The notes under the pieces: generated by a model
Seen by the model: the letters and a program-made list of their open reading frames with translations, nothing else
What the model was told of the DNA's origin: nothing
Database searches by the model: none
Origin: Dryocola sp032051265
GTDB lineage: Bacteria > Pseudomonadota > Gammaproteobacteria > Enterobacterales > Enterobacteriaceae
Direction: 5' to 3'
DNA: 64,000 bases
NCBI GenBank assembly: GCA_032051265.1
Contig: DAMBYU010000007.1
Location: 124,001 to 188,000, forward strand
Translations under genes and position numbers: made by a program
In this document: one piece after another, positions 50,981 to 60,659 of the stretch
How the letters are laid out: each line of letters starts with the position of its first letter
Numbering within the stretch: the first letter of the stretch is position 1

Positions 50981-51661
50981 ATGACGGCACCCGCCCCGGT
51001 AATAACAATTGATGGACCAAGCGGCGCAGGCAAAGGCACGTTGTGTAAGGCGATGGCGGAAGCGCTGCAGTGGCATCTGCTGGATTCGGGCGCGATCTAC
51101 CGTGTGCTGGCTCTGGCTGCCTTGCATCACCAGGTAGACGTTGTTTCTGAGGAAGCGCTGGTTCCTTTAGCGGCTCACCTTGATGTACGTTTTGTCGCGA
51201 CCAACGGCAACCTGGAAGTAATTCTGGAAGGCGAGGATGTGAGCGGCGAAATACGTACTCAGGAAGTGGCTAACGCTGCTTCACAGATAGCCGCCTTCCC
51301 CCGTGTGCGCGAAGCCTTGCTGCGTCGTCAGCGCGCGTTCCGTGAAGCGCCCGGCCTTATCGCTGATGGGCGGGACATGGGTACGGTTGTCTTCCCTGAC
51401 GCACCGGTGAAAATATTTCTCGATGCCTCATCTGAAGAGCGAGCGCACAGGCGGATGCTACAGTTGCAGGAAAAGGGCTTTAGTGTTAACTTTGAACGCC
51501 TTTTGGCCGAAATAAAAGAGCGCGACGATCGCGATCGTAATCGGCCCGTAGCGCCGTTAGTGCCTGCTGCCGATGCTCTGGTGCTGGATTCAACCAGCAT
51601 GTCGATAGACGAAGTCATCGAGCGCGCACTGGCCTATGCACGGGAAGTCCTGGCGGCGTAA
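50981..51661 (+). CDS. cmk: cytidylate kinase
   Basis: 226 residues from the ATG at 50981 (AAGGAGAAAAAG upstream); an in-frame start at 50930 overlaps the promoter and is rejected. It phosphorylates CMP and dCMP with ATP. The P-loop GPSGAGKGT is at 12-20, and the DGRDMGTVVFPDA and LQEKGFSVNFERL blocks are typical. It precedes rpsA by about 190 bases, as in K-12. Confidence 0.97.
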   Translation: MTAPAPVITIDGPSGAGKGTLCKAMAEALQWHLLDSGAIYRVLALAALHHQVDVVSEEALVPLAAHLDVRFVATNGNLEVILEGEDVSGEIRTQEVANAASQIAAFPRVREALLRRQRAFREAPGLIADGRDMGTVVFPDAPVKIFLDASSEERAHRRMLQLQEKGFSVNFERLLAEIKERDDRDRNRPVAPLVPAADALVLDSTSMSIDEVIERALAYAREVLAA

Positions 51662-51851
51662 GCCGTCCGTGATAAGAATTTTGTTAATATTGCCATGGCA
51701 GCGCCATAGCGATATCCCTACAGATCGGGTAAAATTTGCCCCCTGTAATCTAACCCTGTCGGCATGGAGCCAATGGCGGGGTATGTCAAACAACCCCATT
51801 CGGCGGGATGCTAAATGGACGTTAAACTAAAGAACCTTGAAGATTAACAAC
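51662..51851 (+). promoter_or_regulatory. rpsA leader with translation-control region
   Basis: The bases before the rpsA ATG (GAAGATTAACAAC) lack a clear Shine-Dalgarno sequence. Upstream are GGA-containing segments (GCATGGAGC, AATGGCGGGG, AAATGGACG) in a region able to form hairpins. In E. coli the rpsA leader uses such structure for efficient start and for repression by S1 itself. Confidence 0.6.
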
Positions 51852-53525
51852 ATGACTGAATCTTTCGCTCAACTCTTTGAAGAATCCCTGTTAACAATCG
51901 AAACCCGTCCGGGTTCCATCGTTCGTGGCGTTGTAGTTGCTATCGACAAAGATATCGTACTGGTTGACGCCGGTCTGAAATCTGAGTCTGCGATCCCTGC
52001 TGAGCAATTCAAAAACGCCGCTGGCGAACTGGAAATCCAGGTTGGCGACGAAGTTGATGTTGCTCTGGACGCAGTTGAAGATGGCTTCGGCGAAACTCTG
52101 CTGTCCCGTGAGAAAGCTAAGCGTCACGAAGCCTGGATCACGCTGGAAAAAGCTTACGAAGAAGCTGAAACTGTGGTCGGTGTTATCAACGGTAAAGTTA
52201 AAGGTGGCTTCACTGTTGAGCTGAACGGTATTCGCGCGTTCCTGCCAGGCTCCCTGGTTGACGTTCGTCCGGTTCGCGACACTCTGCACCTCGAAGGCAA
52301 AGAGCTTGAATTCAAAGTAATCAAGCTTGACCAGAAACGTAACAACGTTGTTGTTTCTCGCCGTGCTGTTATCGAATCTGAAAACAGCGCAGAACGCGAT
52401 CAGCTGCTGGAAAACCTGCAGGAAGGCATGGAAGTTAAAGGTATCGTTAAGAACCTTACTGACTACGGTGCATTCGTTGATCTGGGCGGCGTTGATGGCC
52501 TGTTGCACATCACTGACATGGCATGGAAACGCGTTAAGCATCCAAGCGAAATCGTGAACGTTGGCGACGAAATCACTGTTAAAGTGCTGAAGTTCGACCG
52601 CGAGCGTACCCGTGTTTCCCTGGGCCTGAAACAGCTGGGCGAAGATCCATGGGTAGCTATCGCTAAGCGTTACCCGGAAGGTACTCGTCTGACTGGCCGC
52701 GTGACCAACCTGACCGACTACGGCTGCTTCGTTGAAATCGAAGAAGGCGTTGAAGGCCTGGTGCACGTTTCCGAAATGGACTGGACCAACAAAAACATCC
52801 ACCCATCCAAAGTTGTTAACGTTGGTGACGTAGTGGAAGTTATGGTTCTGGATATCGACGAAGAACGTCGTCGTATCTCCCTGGGCCTGAAACAGTGCAA
52901 AAACAACCCATGGCAGCAGTTCGCTGAGACCCACAACAAAGGCGACCGCGTTGAAGGTAAAATCAAGTCTATCACTGACTTCGGTATCTTCATCGGCCTT
53001 GACGGCGGCATCGACGGCCTGGTTCACCTGTCTGACATCTCCTGGAACGTTGCAGGCGAAGAAGCAGTACGTGAATACAAAAAAGGCGACGAAATCGCAG
53101 CTGTGGTTCTGCAGGTTGACGCAGAGCGCGAGCGTATCTCCCTGGGTGTTAAACAACTCGCAGAAGATCCGTTCAACAACTACGTTGCGCTGAACAAGAA
53201 AGGTACTATCGTTACTGGTAAAGTAACGGCAGTTGACGCGAAAGGTGCTACAGTTGAATTAGCAGACGGCGTAGAAGGCTACCTGCGTGCTTCTGAAGCT
53301 TCCCGTGACCGCGTTGAAGATGCAACTCTGGTTCTGAACGTAGGCGACGATGTTGAAGCTAAATTCACCGGCGTCGATCGTAAAAACCGTGTTGTGAGCC
53401 TGTCTGTTCGTGCTAAAGACGAAGCTGACGAGAAAGATGCAATTGCGACTGTTAACAACAAACAGGAAGAAGGCAACTTCTCTAACGCAATGGCTGAAGC
53501 ATTCAAAGCAGCTAAAGGCGAGTAA
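51852..53525 (+). CDS. rpsA: 30S ribosomal protein S1
   Basis: 557 residues from the ATG at 51852 (MTESFAQLFEESL); a TTG 15 bases earlier is open but not used in the family. Six S1 OB-fold repeats are visible: two degenerate ones bind the ribosome and four bind mRNA (for example VKNLTDYGAFVDLGGVDGLLH near 199, VTNLTDYGCFVEIEEGVEGLVH near 285). Codon use is strongly biased, as in highly expressed genes. Confidence 0.98.
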   Translation: MTESFAQLFEESLLTIETRPGSIVRGVVVAIDKDIVLVDAGLKSESAIPAEQFKNAAGELEIQVGDEVDVALDAVEDGFGETLLSREKAKRHEAWITLEKAYEEAETVVGVINGKVKGGFTVELNGIRAFLPGSLVDVRPVRDTLHLEGKELEFKVIKLDQKRNNVVVSRRAVIESENSAERDQLLENLQEGMEVKGIVKNLTDYGAFVDLGGVDGLLHITDMAWKRVKHPSEIVNVGDEITVKVLKFDRERTRVSLGLKQLGEDPWVAIAKRYPEGTRLTGRVTNLTDYGCFVEIEEGVEGLVHVSEMDWTNKNIHPSKVVNVGDVVEVMVLDIDEERRRISLGLKQCKNNPWQQFAETHNKGDRVEGKIKSITDFGIFIGLDGGIDGLVHLSDISWNVAGEEAVREYKKGDEIAAVVLQVDAERERISLGVKQLAEDPFNNYVALNKKGTIVTGKVTAVDAKGATVELADGVEGYLRASEASRDRVEDATLVLNVGDDVEAKFTGVDRKNRVVSLSVRAKDEADEKDAIATVNNKQEEGNFSNAMAEAFKAAKGE

Positions 53526-53543
53526 TCGTCCGAGCGCTATATC

Positions 53544-53563
53544 AGGGCGGCTGCGGCCGCCCT
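53544..53563 (+). terminator. hairpin after rpsA
   Basis: AGGGCGGC and GCCGCCCT form an 8-bp stem with a TGCG loop, 18 bases past rpsA. The tail TTGTTCG is T-poor, so some readthrough into ihfB is likely. Confidence 0.6.
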
Positions 53564-53615
53564 TGTTCGATTGATAGCTGTAAGCTAATTTTCCTGAAAG
53601 GAAACCGGAGGAATC

Positions 53616-53903
53616 ATGACCAAGTCAGAATTGATAGAAAGACTTGCAACCCAGCAATCTCACATTCCCGCTAAGGCTGTGGAAGACGCAGTAAAAGAGA
53701 TGCTGGAACATATGGCCTCTACGCTAGCCCTTGGCGAGCGTATTGAAATCCGGGGTTTCGGCAGCTTCTCATTACACTATCGCGCTCCTCGCACCGGACG
53801 TAACCCTAAAACCGGCGATAAAGTGGATCTGGAAGGGAAATACGTTCCACACTTTAAACCGGGCAAAGAGCTACGTGACCGCGCCAATATTTACGGCAAT
53901 TGA
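53616..53903 (+). CDS. ihfB: integration host factor subunit beta
   Basis: 95 residues, one more than K-12 (ends NIYGN). It is an HU/IHF-family DNA-bending protein forming a heterodimer with IhfA. The family block GFGSFSLHYRAPRTGRNPKTG (about 46-66), with the intercalating Pro of the beta arm in RNPKTG, is present. AACCGGAGGAATC precedes the ATG. A terminator follows. Confidence 0.98.
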   Translation: MTKSELIERLATQQSHIPAKAVEDAVKEMLEHMASTLALGERIEIRGFGSFSLHYRAPRTGRNPKTGDKVDLEGKYVPHFKPGKELRDRANIYGN

Positions 53904-53924
53904 GTCTACGGATTTAACGGCTAA

Positions 53925-53952
53925 AAACGGTACCCACGGGTGCCGTTTTTTT
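53925..53952 (+). terminator. ihfB terminator
   Basis: AAAACGGTACCC and GGGTGCCGTTTT pair with one G-T type mismatch and a very short loop, followed by further T. It lies about 20 bases past ihfB. Confidence 0.8.
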
Positions 53953-54105
53953 ATGCCTGCAATTCGGGAAGCGACTTTTGTCACACTGCTGTCTGAAATT
54001 AAGCTCCCTTACTGAAAAACGCCGGAAACCTTCCCGTAAGTTCATGCATTGCTGGCTGACGCTGAAGCCCTGATATCCCACACGGCTCTGAACAAGGAGG
54101 TTGCT

Positions 54106-56382
54106 GTGGTTTCTTTACCAGGGTTCTGTCTTAGCGCCACCGTTGGCATTTTACCGCTGTTGTGGTTATCCGATATCCCCGAGCAGGCGACCATTGTATT
54201 GCTGCTGGCGGCTGCGTTATGCCTTACGGTTTTCAGGCTGCGGGCGCTGCGTTACCCGGCAATCGCCGCGCTTTGCTGCTGTTGGGGATTGCTTGCTGCT
54301 AAAGAAAGCCTGCTGCCGTTTGAAAGCTGGATACAAAAACCCGTGACCGCCCGGGTAGTTATCACGCGTACCGATGGCGCTCTGAATCATGAGTTACAGA
54401 TTATTCAACGTGGCAAGCAATACCTTTTTCCACCGCCGGGCGTTGTGCTCAGAGGCGTCGCTTTACCCGAACCCGTGTGTTCCGGCCAAAAATGGCAGAT
54501 GACGCTGCGTTTGCAGCCGGTTCATGGTCAGCTAAACGAAGGGGGATTTGACAGTCAGCGCTATGCGCTGGCACAGCATTTGCCGCTTCGCGGGCGGGTT
54601 GTTGCAGCACAAAGATTAAGCAAACAATGTTCTCTTCGCGGGCGATGGTTAAATGCGGTCAGCAATGCGACAAGAACATTAACCTGGCAGGGAACAATAA
54701 TTGCTCTGGGCTTTGGTGAACGCACGGTTATGACCGCAGAGGTCAAAGATATCCTGCGGCGCACCGGAACCGCGCATTTGATGGCAATCTCAGGGCTGCA
54801 TATCTCGCTGGCCGCAGGCGTAGGCTGGCTGTTTGCAAGATTTATTCAGTTATTTCTCCCGGCTCACCGCATCCACTTTCGCATGCCCCTGCTTGCGAGC
54901 CTGTTTACTGCTGGCGTCTGTACCTGGCTTGCAGGCGCTAACCCTCCGGCGACAAGAACATTTTTAGGGCTTGTTATCTGGTTATCGCTTCGTTTGAGCG
55001 GCAGGCAATGGTCGAACTGGGAAGTATGGGTCTGCTGTATAGCCGGGATCCTGCTTTACGATCCGCTGACGGTATTGTCCGACAGCTTCTGGCTTTCCGT
55101 ACTGGCTGTCGCGGCAATCATTTTCTGGTACCAATGGATGCCGCTGCCGCGTCGGGTGGCGGGCTGGCGCTGGTATTATCGTCATCTGGCGGGCCTTGTC
55201 TATTTGCAGGCTGGCATCACGTTACTGCTGTTGCCACTGCAGGTCTTTATTTTCCACGGCCTGAGCGTAAATGCGCTGCTGGCGAACCTGCTGGCCGTGC
55301 CCTTTGTCTCCTTTATTGTCACTCCCTTGCTGCTGACAGGGCTCATGCTGACGGGTATCCCGTGGCTGGGAGAAAATCTGTGGCGGTTGGTAGATCTGCT
55401 GCTGGAACAACTGTTTGCTTTTCTCCGGCACTTGCCGGGTGGCTGGCAGGAACTGGACGAGCGTTTTCAGCCGCTTAGTTTTATCGGCTGGGTGGCAATC
55501 GGCATCTGGCGTTTATTCCTCTGGAGAACCTCACCGGCTGCAACAGGGGTGCTAACGGTTATGCTGATCGTTTTTAGTTTCCGTACGCTTGCGGATAAAG
55601 ATGAGCAAGCGTGGGAAATTACGATGCTGGATGTAGGGCATGGCCTTGCGGTTGCCCTTGTTCGTCATGGCAAAGTGCTCTTATATGACACAGGAAACGC
55701 CTGGCCCGGCGGAGACGCTGCGCAACAGGTAATTATCCCCTGGCTGCGCTGGCATAATCTCACCCCCGAAGCCGTTATTATCAGCCATGAACATCTCGAT
55801 CACCGCGGCGGGCTTATCAGCCTGCAACAGGCCTGGCCGGGAATAATAGTGCGTAGCCCGCTTCGCTGGGTAAACCACTTTCCTTGTTTTCAGGGGCAAA
55901 AGTGGCAATGGCAGGGGCTGGATTTCACCGCCTGGTGGCCCACAGAAGCGCAACGGGCAGCGGGCAATAATGGCTCCTGCGTGGTAATGGTCAGCGACGG
56001 GCGTTTTCGGTTGCTGTTAACCGGTGATGTGGAAGCACCCGCAGAATTATCTATGCTCAAAAAAAAGTGGGGCGCTTTGCGAGCTGATATTGTTCAGGTT
56101 CCTCATCATGGCAGCCGAACCTCGTCAACTGCGCCCCTCTTGCGAGCTGTTTCCGGGAAGGCCGCTCTGGCTTCTGTTTCCCGTTATAACGCCTGGCGCC
56201 TGCCTTCTGCGAAAGTCATTGAACGTTACAAAAAACAGGGCTATTCATGGCATGACACGGCCCATTCCGGACAAATTACCATCCGTATAAAGGGTGATAA
56301 ATGGCAAATCAATGGCTTCAGAGAGCAAATAATGCCCCGTTGGTATCATCAGTGGTTTGGCGTCACCCGCGATAATAGGTAG
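54106..56382 (+). CDS. ycaI: ComEC/Rec2-family DNA-uptake channel protein YcaI
   Basis: 758 residues from the GTG at 54106, chosen for AAGGAGG five bases upstream; a frame open to 54049 lacks a ribosome site. N-terminal spans and an OB-like soluble region are followed by the Competence domain (GTAHLMAISGLHISLAAG near 220-237) and a C-terminal metallo-beta-lactamase-like domain with SHEHLDHRGG and VPHHGSRTSS. ComEC proteins carry single-stranded DNA across the inner membrane. Natural uptake is weak or unproven in most enterics. It is followed by msbA 37 bases on. Confidence 0.92.
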   Translation: MVSLPGFCLSATVGILPLLWLSDIPEQATIVLLLAAALCLTVFRLRALRYPAIAALCCCWGLLAAKESLLPFESWIQKPVTARVVITRTDGALNHELQIIQRGKQYLFPPPGVVLRGVALPEPVCSGQKWQMTLRLQPVHGQLNEGGFDSQRYALAQHLPLRGRVVAAQRLSKQCSLRGRWLNAVSNATRTLTWQGTIIALGFGERTVMTAEVKDILRRTGTAHLMAISGLHISLAAGVGWLFARFIQLFLPAHRIHFRMPLLASLFTAGVCTWLAGANPPATRTFLGLVIWLSLRLSGRQWSNWEVWVCCIAGILLYDPLTVLSDSFWLSVLAVAAIIFWYQWMPLPRRVAGWRWYYRHLAGLVYLQAGITLLLLPLQVFIFHGLSVNALLANLLAVPFVSFIVTPLLLTGLMLTGIPWLGENLWRLVDLLLEQLFAFLRHLPGGWQELDERFQPLSFIGWVAIGIWRLFLWRTSPAATGVLTVMLIVFSFRTLADKDEQAWEITMLDVGHGLAVALVRHGKVLLYDTGNAWPGGDAAQQVIIPWLRWHNLTPEAVIISHEHLDHRGGLISLQQAWPGIIVRSPLRWVNHFPCFQGQKWQWQGLDFTAWWPTEAQRAAGNNGSCVVMVSDGRFRLLLTGDVEAPAELSMLKKKWGALRADIVQVPHHGSRTSSTAPLLRAVSGKAALASVSRYNAWRLPSAKVIERYKKQGYSWHDTAHSGQITIRIKGDKWQINGFREQIMPRWYHQWFGVTRDNR

Positions 56383-56419
56383 AATATGCGGCTATTTCAT
56401 CACATGCTGGTTCGACTTA

Positions 56420-58168
56420 ATGCAGAACGATAAAGATCTCTCCACCTTACAGACCTTCCGCCGCCTCTGGCCGATGATCGCTCCTTTTAAAGCGGGTCTG
56501 ATTGTGGCTGGGGTTGCGTTAATCCTCAACGCAGCCAGCGATACCTTCATGCTATCGTTGCTTAAACCGTTACTGGATGATGGTTTCGGTAAAACGGATA
56601 AATCCGTTTTGTTATGGATGCCGCTGGTTGTCATCGGACTTATGGTGATGCGCGGGATAACAAGTTACGTCTCAAGCTACTGTATTTCCTGGGTTTCAGG
56701 CCAGGTGGTAATGAATATGCGTCGCCGCCTGTTCAGCCATATGATGGGAATGCCCGTCGCCTTCTTCGATCAGCAATCGACAGGTACGCTGCTCTCCCGT
56801 ATTACCTACGATTCCGAGCAGGTGGCATCGTCATCCTCCAGCGCGCTGATTACCGTGGTGCGAGAAGGGGCCTCCATCATCGGTCTGTTCGCGCTGATGT
56901 TCTGGTATAGCTGGCAGCTCTCGGTGATTCTGATTGTGCTTGCGCCAGTCGTCTCCTTCGCCATTCGTCTGGTGTCAAAACGCTTCCGTAATATCAGCAA
57001 GAATATGCAGAACACCATGGGGCAGGTGACCACCAGCGCAGAACAGATGCTCAAAGGGCATAAAGAAGTGCTGATTTTTGGCGGTCAGGAAGTAGAAACG
57101 GATCGCTTTAATAAAGTCAGTAACCGTATGCGTCACCAGGGCATGAAACTGGTATCAGCCTCTTCGATTTCCGATCCTATTATTCAGCTGATTGCCTCCC
57201 TGGCGCTGGCCTTTGTTCTGTATGCTGCGAGCTTCCCGAGCGTGATGGAAACCCTGACCGCCGGTACGATCACCGTCGTGTTCTCTTCCATGATTGCTCT
57301 GATGCGTCCGCTGAAGTCGCTGACGAACGTTAACGCTCAGTTCCAGCGTGGTATGGCGGCATGCCAGACGCTGTTCTCTATCCTCGATTCGGAACAGGAG
57401 AAAGACGAAGGCACGCGCAACATTGAACGTGCGAAAGGCGACCTTGAATTCAAAAATGTCACCTTTACCTACCCTGGCCGTGATATCCCCGCGCTACGTG
57501 ATGTTAGCCTGAATATTCCCGCCGGGAAGATGGTTGCGCTGGTAGGACGTTCAGGCTCAGGGAAGTCTACTATCGCCAGCCTGATTACGCGCTTTTACGA
57601 TATTCAGCAGGGCAATATCCTGATTGATGGCGTGGATATTCGTGAATACACGCTGTCGTCGCTGCGTAATCAGGTGGCGCTGGTTTCACAGAACGTGCAC
57701 CTGTTTAACGACACCATAGCCAATAATATTGCCTATGCGCGTACGGAGCAGTACAGCCGTGAAGACATTGAAAAGGCCGCCCGCATGGCTTACGCGATGG
57801 ACTTCATCAGCAAAATGGACAACGGACTGGATACCGTAATTGGCGAAAACGGCGTGCTGCTTTCTGGCGGTCAGCGCCAGCGTATCGCCATTGCGCGTGC
57901 GCTGCTGCGTGACAGCCCAATTTTGATTCTGGATGAAGCCACATCCGCGCTGGATACGGAGTCGGAACGCGCCATTCAGGCGGCGCTGGACGAATTACAG
58001 AAAAACCGTACTTCTCTGGTTATTGCCCACCGTCTGTCTACGATTGAACAAGCCGATGAAATCGTGGTGGTGGAAGATGGTCTTATCGTTGAACGTGGTC
58101 CTCACGCTGAACTGCTCGCCCATCGTGGCGTATACGCTCAGCTGCATAAGATGCAGTTCGGCGCATGA
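56420..58168 (+). CDS. msbA: lipid A export ATP-binding/permease protein MsbA
   Basis: 582 residues from the ATG at 56420 (MQNDKDLSTLQTFRRLWP), the K-12 length. Half-size ABC exporter that flips core-lipid A to the outer leaflet of the inner membrane. Six spans are followed by an ATPase domain with Walker A GRSGSGKST near 376-384, signature LSGGQRQR and Walker B ILILDEATSALD. The upstream frame to 56357 overlaps ycaI and is rejected. The stop overlaps lpxK (ATGA). Confidence 0.98.
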   Translation: MQNDKDLSTLQTFRRLWPMIAPFKAGLIVAGVALILNAASDTFMLSLLKPLLDDGFGKTDKSVLLWMPLVVIGLMVMRGITSYVSSYCISWVSGQVVMNMRRRLFSHMMGMPVAFFDQQSTGTLLSRITYDSEQVASSSSSALITVVREGASIIGLFALMFWYSWQLSVILIVLAPVVSFAIRLVSKRFRNISKNMQNTMGQVTTSAEQMLKGHKEVLIFGGQEVETDRFNKVSNRMRHQGMKLVSASSISDPIIQLIASLALAFVLYAASFPSVMETLTAGTITVVFSSMIALMRPLKSLTNVNAQFQRGMAACQTLFSILDSEQEKDEGTRNIERAKGDLEFKNVTFTYPGRDIPALRDVSLNIPAGKMVALVGRSGSGKSTIASLITRFYDIQQGNILIDGVDIREYTLSSLRNQVALVSQNVHLFNDTIANNIAYARTEQYSREDIEKAARMAYAMDFISKMDNGLDTVIGENGVLLSGGQRQRIAIARALLRDSPILILDEATSALDTESERAIQAALDELQKNRTSLVIAHRLSTIEQADEIVVVEDGLIVERGPHAELLAHRGVYAQLHKMQFGA

Positions 58169-59148
58169 TCGCACGCATCTGGTCGGGGAAATCTTCCCTC
58201 TACCTGCTGTTATTACCGCTCTCCTGGCTTTATGGCCTGGTGAGCGGTGCTATCCGTCTTAGTTATAAACTCGGCCTGCGTAAGGCCTGGCGTTCACCCG
58301 TTCCTGTGGTTGTTGTCGGTAATCTGACCGCAGGCGGCAATGGCAAAACGCCGGTTGTTATCTGGCTGGTGGAACAGCTTCAGTCACGGGGTATCCGTGT
58401 GGGGGTCGTTTCCCGTGGTTACGGGGGCAAAGCAGAGCGTTACCCGCTAATTCTTACGCCAGCTACCGATACCACGCAGGCAGGAGATGAACCGGTGTTA
58501 ATTTATCAGCGCACTGGCGTGCCTGTGGCCGTGGCTCCTGAGCGCAGCGCGGCGGTAAAAGCTTTAATCGAACATGCGCAGCCGCAGCTCATCATCACCG
58601 ATGATGGCCTCCAGCACTATGCCCTGGCGCGGGATAAAGAAATTGTCGTAATTGACGGCGTGCGCCGGTTCGGCAACGGCTGGTGGTTGCCTGCAGGGCC
58701 AATGCGTGAGCGTGCGGGCCGGTTAAATTCTGTGGATGCGGTAATCACCAACGGTGGTGAAGCGCAGCCAGGAGAAATCGCTATGCGTCTGCTGCCGGGA
58801 GATGCCGTTAATCTGCTCAGCGGCGAGCGTTGCCCGGTGCAGATTTTGCAGAATGTAGTCGCCATGGCGGGCATCGGCCATCCGCCGCGTTTTTTCGCCA
58901 CGCTAAAGCAGTGCGGCGTGACGCCGGTTAACACGGTAAGCCTTGCGGATCATCAGGCGCTGACGGAAGCGGATGTCGTAAAGCTGCTGGGTAAAGACCA
59001 GACGTTGTTAATGACAGAAAAAGATGCGGTTAAATGTCGTGCCTTTGCTGCGGGGCATGAGAACTGGTGGTACCTGCCGGTTGATGCTCATCTTGCCCAA
59101 CCGCAGGCAGAACAGTTGCTGCAAACATTGATCGCGCAGGCGAAGTAA
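58165..59148 (+). CDS. lpxK: tetraacyldisaccharide 4'-kinase
   Basis: 327 residues (K-12 328). It phosphorylates the lipid A disaccharide at the 4' position at the inner membrane. One N-terminal span (about 11-31) precedes the P-loop GNLTAGGNGKTP (about 52-63). ITDDGLQHYAL carries the catalytic Asp. It overlaps msbA by four bases. Confidence 0.97.
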   Translation: MIARIWSGKSSLYLLLLPLSWLYGLVSGAIRLSYKLGLRKAWRSPVPVVVVGNLTAGGNGKTPVVIWLVEQLQSRGIRVGVVSRGYGGKAERYPLILTPATDTTQAGDEPVLIYQRTGVPVAVAPERSAAVKALIEHAQPQLIITDDGLQHYALARDKEIVVIDGVRRFGNGWWLPAGPMRERAGRLNSVDAVITNGGEAQPGEIAMRLLPGDAVNLLSGERCPVQILQNVVAMAGIGHPPRFFATLKQCGVTPVNTVSLADHQALTEADVVKLLGKDQTLLMTEKDAVKCRAFAAGHENWWYLPVDAHLAQPQAEQLLQTLIAQAK

Positions 59149-59194
59149 GCTTTCAGCGCGACCGCGCCATGGTTTGTTGATGACAGGAAAGATC

Positions 59195-60427
59195 ATGTCC
59201 TTACCGTACCTGACCTTACAAGCTGCCCGAAATCTTCACCTTGCCGCGCAGGGTCTCTTAAACAAGCCACGCCGTCGCGCCCGCGCGTCAGACATCAGCG
59301 AGACAATATCGCAGATGTCGCTCCTGCAAATCGATACCATCAACATTGTCGCCCGTAGCCCTTATCTGGTGCTGTTCAGCCGCCTTGGACAATACTCCCC
59401 AGGCTGGCTGGATGAAGCATTAGCGAGCGGAAAACTCATCGAATACTGGGCGCACGAGGCCTGTTTTCTTCCTAAAGAAGATTTTGCTCTGGTGCGCCAC
59501 AGGATGCTGCAGCCGGAAAATATGGGCTGGAAATACAGGCCGGACTGGATGGCGGAACATGCGGAAGAGATCGAACGCCTGCTCGCTCATATTGCGGAGC
59601 ATGGGCCGGTTCGTTCGGCGGATTTTGAACATCCGCGCAAAGGCGCAGGCGGCTGGTGGGAGTGGAAACCGCATAAAAAACACCTTGAGGGTCTGTTTAC
59701 GTCCGGCCAGGTGATGGTGATTGAGCGACGCAATTTTCAGCGCGTTTACGACCTTACCACCCGCGTAATGCCGGGCTGGGACGATGAGTTACACCTTATT
59801 AAGCAGCAGGATGCTGAACTGCAAATGCTGGAAAACAGCGCCCGTAGCCTGGGCATTTTCCGCCCCGAATGGCTGGCTGATTACTATCGTTTACGTCGCG
59901 TTCCCGTTAAGTCAGTCATCAGCGAGTGGCAGAGGCAGGGAAAGGTTATACCCGTTCAGACAGAAAAGCTGGGCGAGATGTGGGTGCACGGTTCGTTATC
60001 GTCATTGCTGCCGCGCGCGGAACAGAACAGGCTTAAAGCGACCCACAGCGCCGTGCTGTCTCCCTTCGATCCCGTAGTTTGGGATCGCACGCGTGCGCAA
60101 GCGCTGTTTGATTTTTCATATCGTCTGGAATGCTACACCCCGGCGGAAAAACGCAAGTACGGCTATTTCGTTTTGCCGCTCCTGCATCGGGGCGTCCTGG
60201 TCGGGCGTATGGATGCCAAAATGCACCGCAAACTGGGCGAGCTTGAGATCATCAGTTTGTATCTGGAAGAGGGCATCAGGCCCGGTATATCATTGACAGA
60301 CGGCCTGCACGGCGCGTTAACGGAATTTGCGCTCTGGCAAGGCGCTTTACGGATTGTTCTGGGGAATATTCCCGCATCGCTGGCTGCCTCATGGGGAACC
60401 GGCTGGGAAATTACCCCGGGGAGCTAA
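59195..60427 (+). CDS. ycaQ: winged-helix DNA glycosylase YcaQ (AlkX type)
   Basis: 410 residues from the ATG at 59195 (AGGAAAGATC upstream), the K-12 length; an earlier ATG at 59180 is possible. The HTH_42 family protein unhooks interstrand crosslinks and removes N7-alkylated bases. The catalytic Q-x-D motif is Q45-I46-D47 in SLLQIDTINIVARSP. It is variable toward the C-terminus relative to K-12. It lies between lpxK and ycaR on the same strand. Confidence 0.95.
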   Translation: MSLPYLTLQAARNLHLAAQGLLNKPRRRARASDISETISQMSLLQIDTINIVARSPYLVLFSRLGQYSPGWLDEALASGKLIEYWAHEACFLPKEDFALVRHRMLQPENMGWKYRPDWMAEHAEEIERLLAHIAEHGPVRSADFEHPRKGAGGWWEWKPHKKHLEGLFTSGQVMVIERRNFQRVYDLTTRVMPGWDDELHLIKQQDAELQMLENSARSLGIFRPEWLADYYRLRRVPVKSVISEWQRQGKVIPVQTEKLGEMWVHGSLSSLLPRAEQNRLKATHSAVLSPFDPVVWDRTRAQALFDFSYRLECYTPAEKRKYGYFVLPLLHRGVLVGRMDAKMHRKLGELEIISLYLEEGIRPGISLTDGLHGALTEFALWQGALRIVLGNIPASLAASWGTGWEITPGS

Positions 60428-60476
60428 TCAGTTATGTTATCCTGACGCCCTTGATGGCGCCCATTCTGGAGTATCT

Positions 60477-60659
60477 ATGGAAAGTCGTTTACTTGAAATC
60501 ATTGCCTGCCCGGTGTGCAACGGCAAACTCTATTTTAACCAAGAAAAGCAAGAGCTTATCTGTAAGGCTGATGGCCTGGCCTTTCCGTTCCGCGACGGTA
60601 TTCCGGTCCTGCTGGAAACCCAGGCGCGCACGCTGACCCCTGACGAGACTAATCCATGA
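60477..60659 (+). CDS. ycaR: YcaR, Trm112-like UPF0434 protein
   Basis: 60 residues from the ATG at 60477 (CTGGAGTATCT upstream). The motif LLEIIACPVCNGKL carries Cys11 and Cys14, and FPFRDGIPVLLE is conserved. The fold is related to Trm112 zinc proteins. The function is unproven; the constant link to kdsB suggests a role with envelope sugar synthesis. Its stop overlaps the kdsB ATG (ATGA). Confidence 0.95.
   Translation: MESRLLEIIACPVCNGKLYFNQEKQELICKADGLAFPFRDGIPVLLETQARTLTPDETNP

Noticed and set aside
51891..53156. 421-codon frame antisense to rpsA
   Set aside because: It arises from the codon bias and repeated S1 domains of rpsA; the predicted protein is Phe/Asn/Val-rich and unlike any family.
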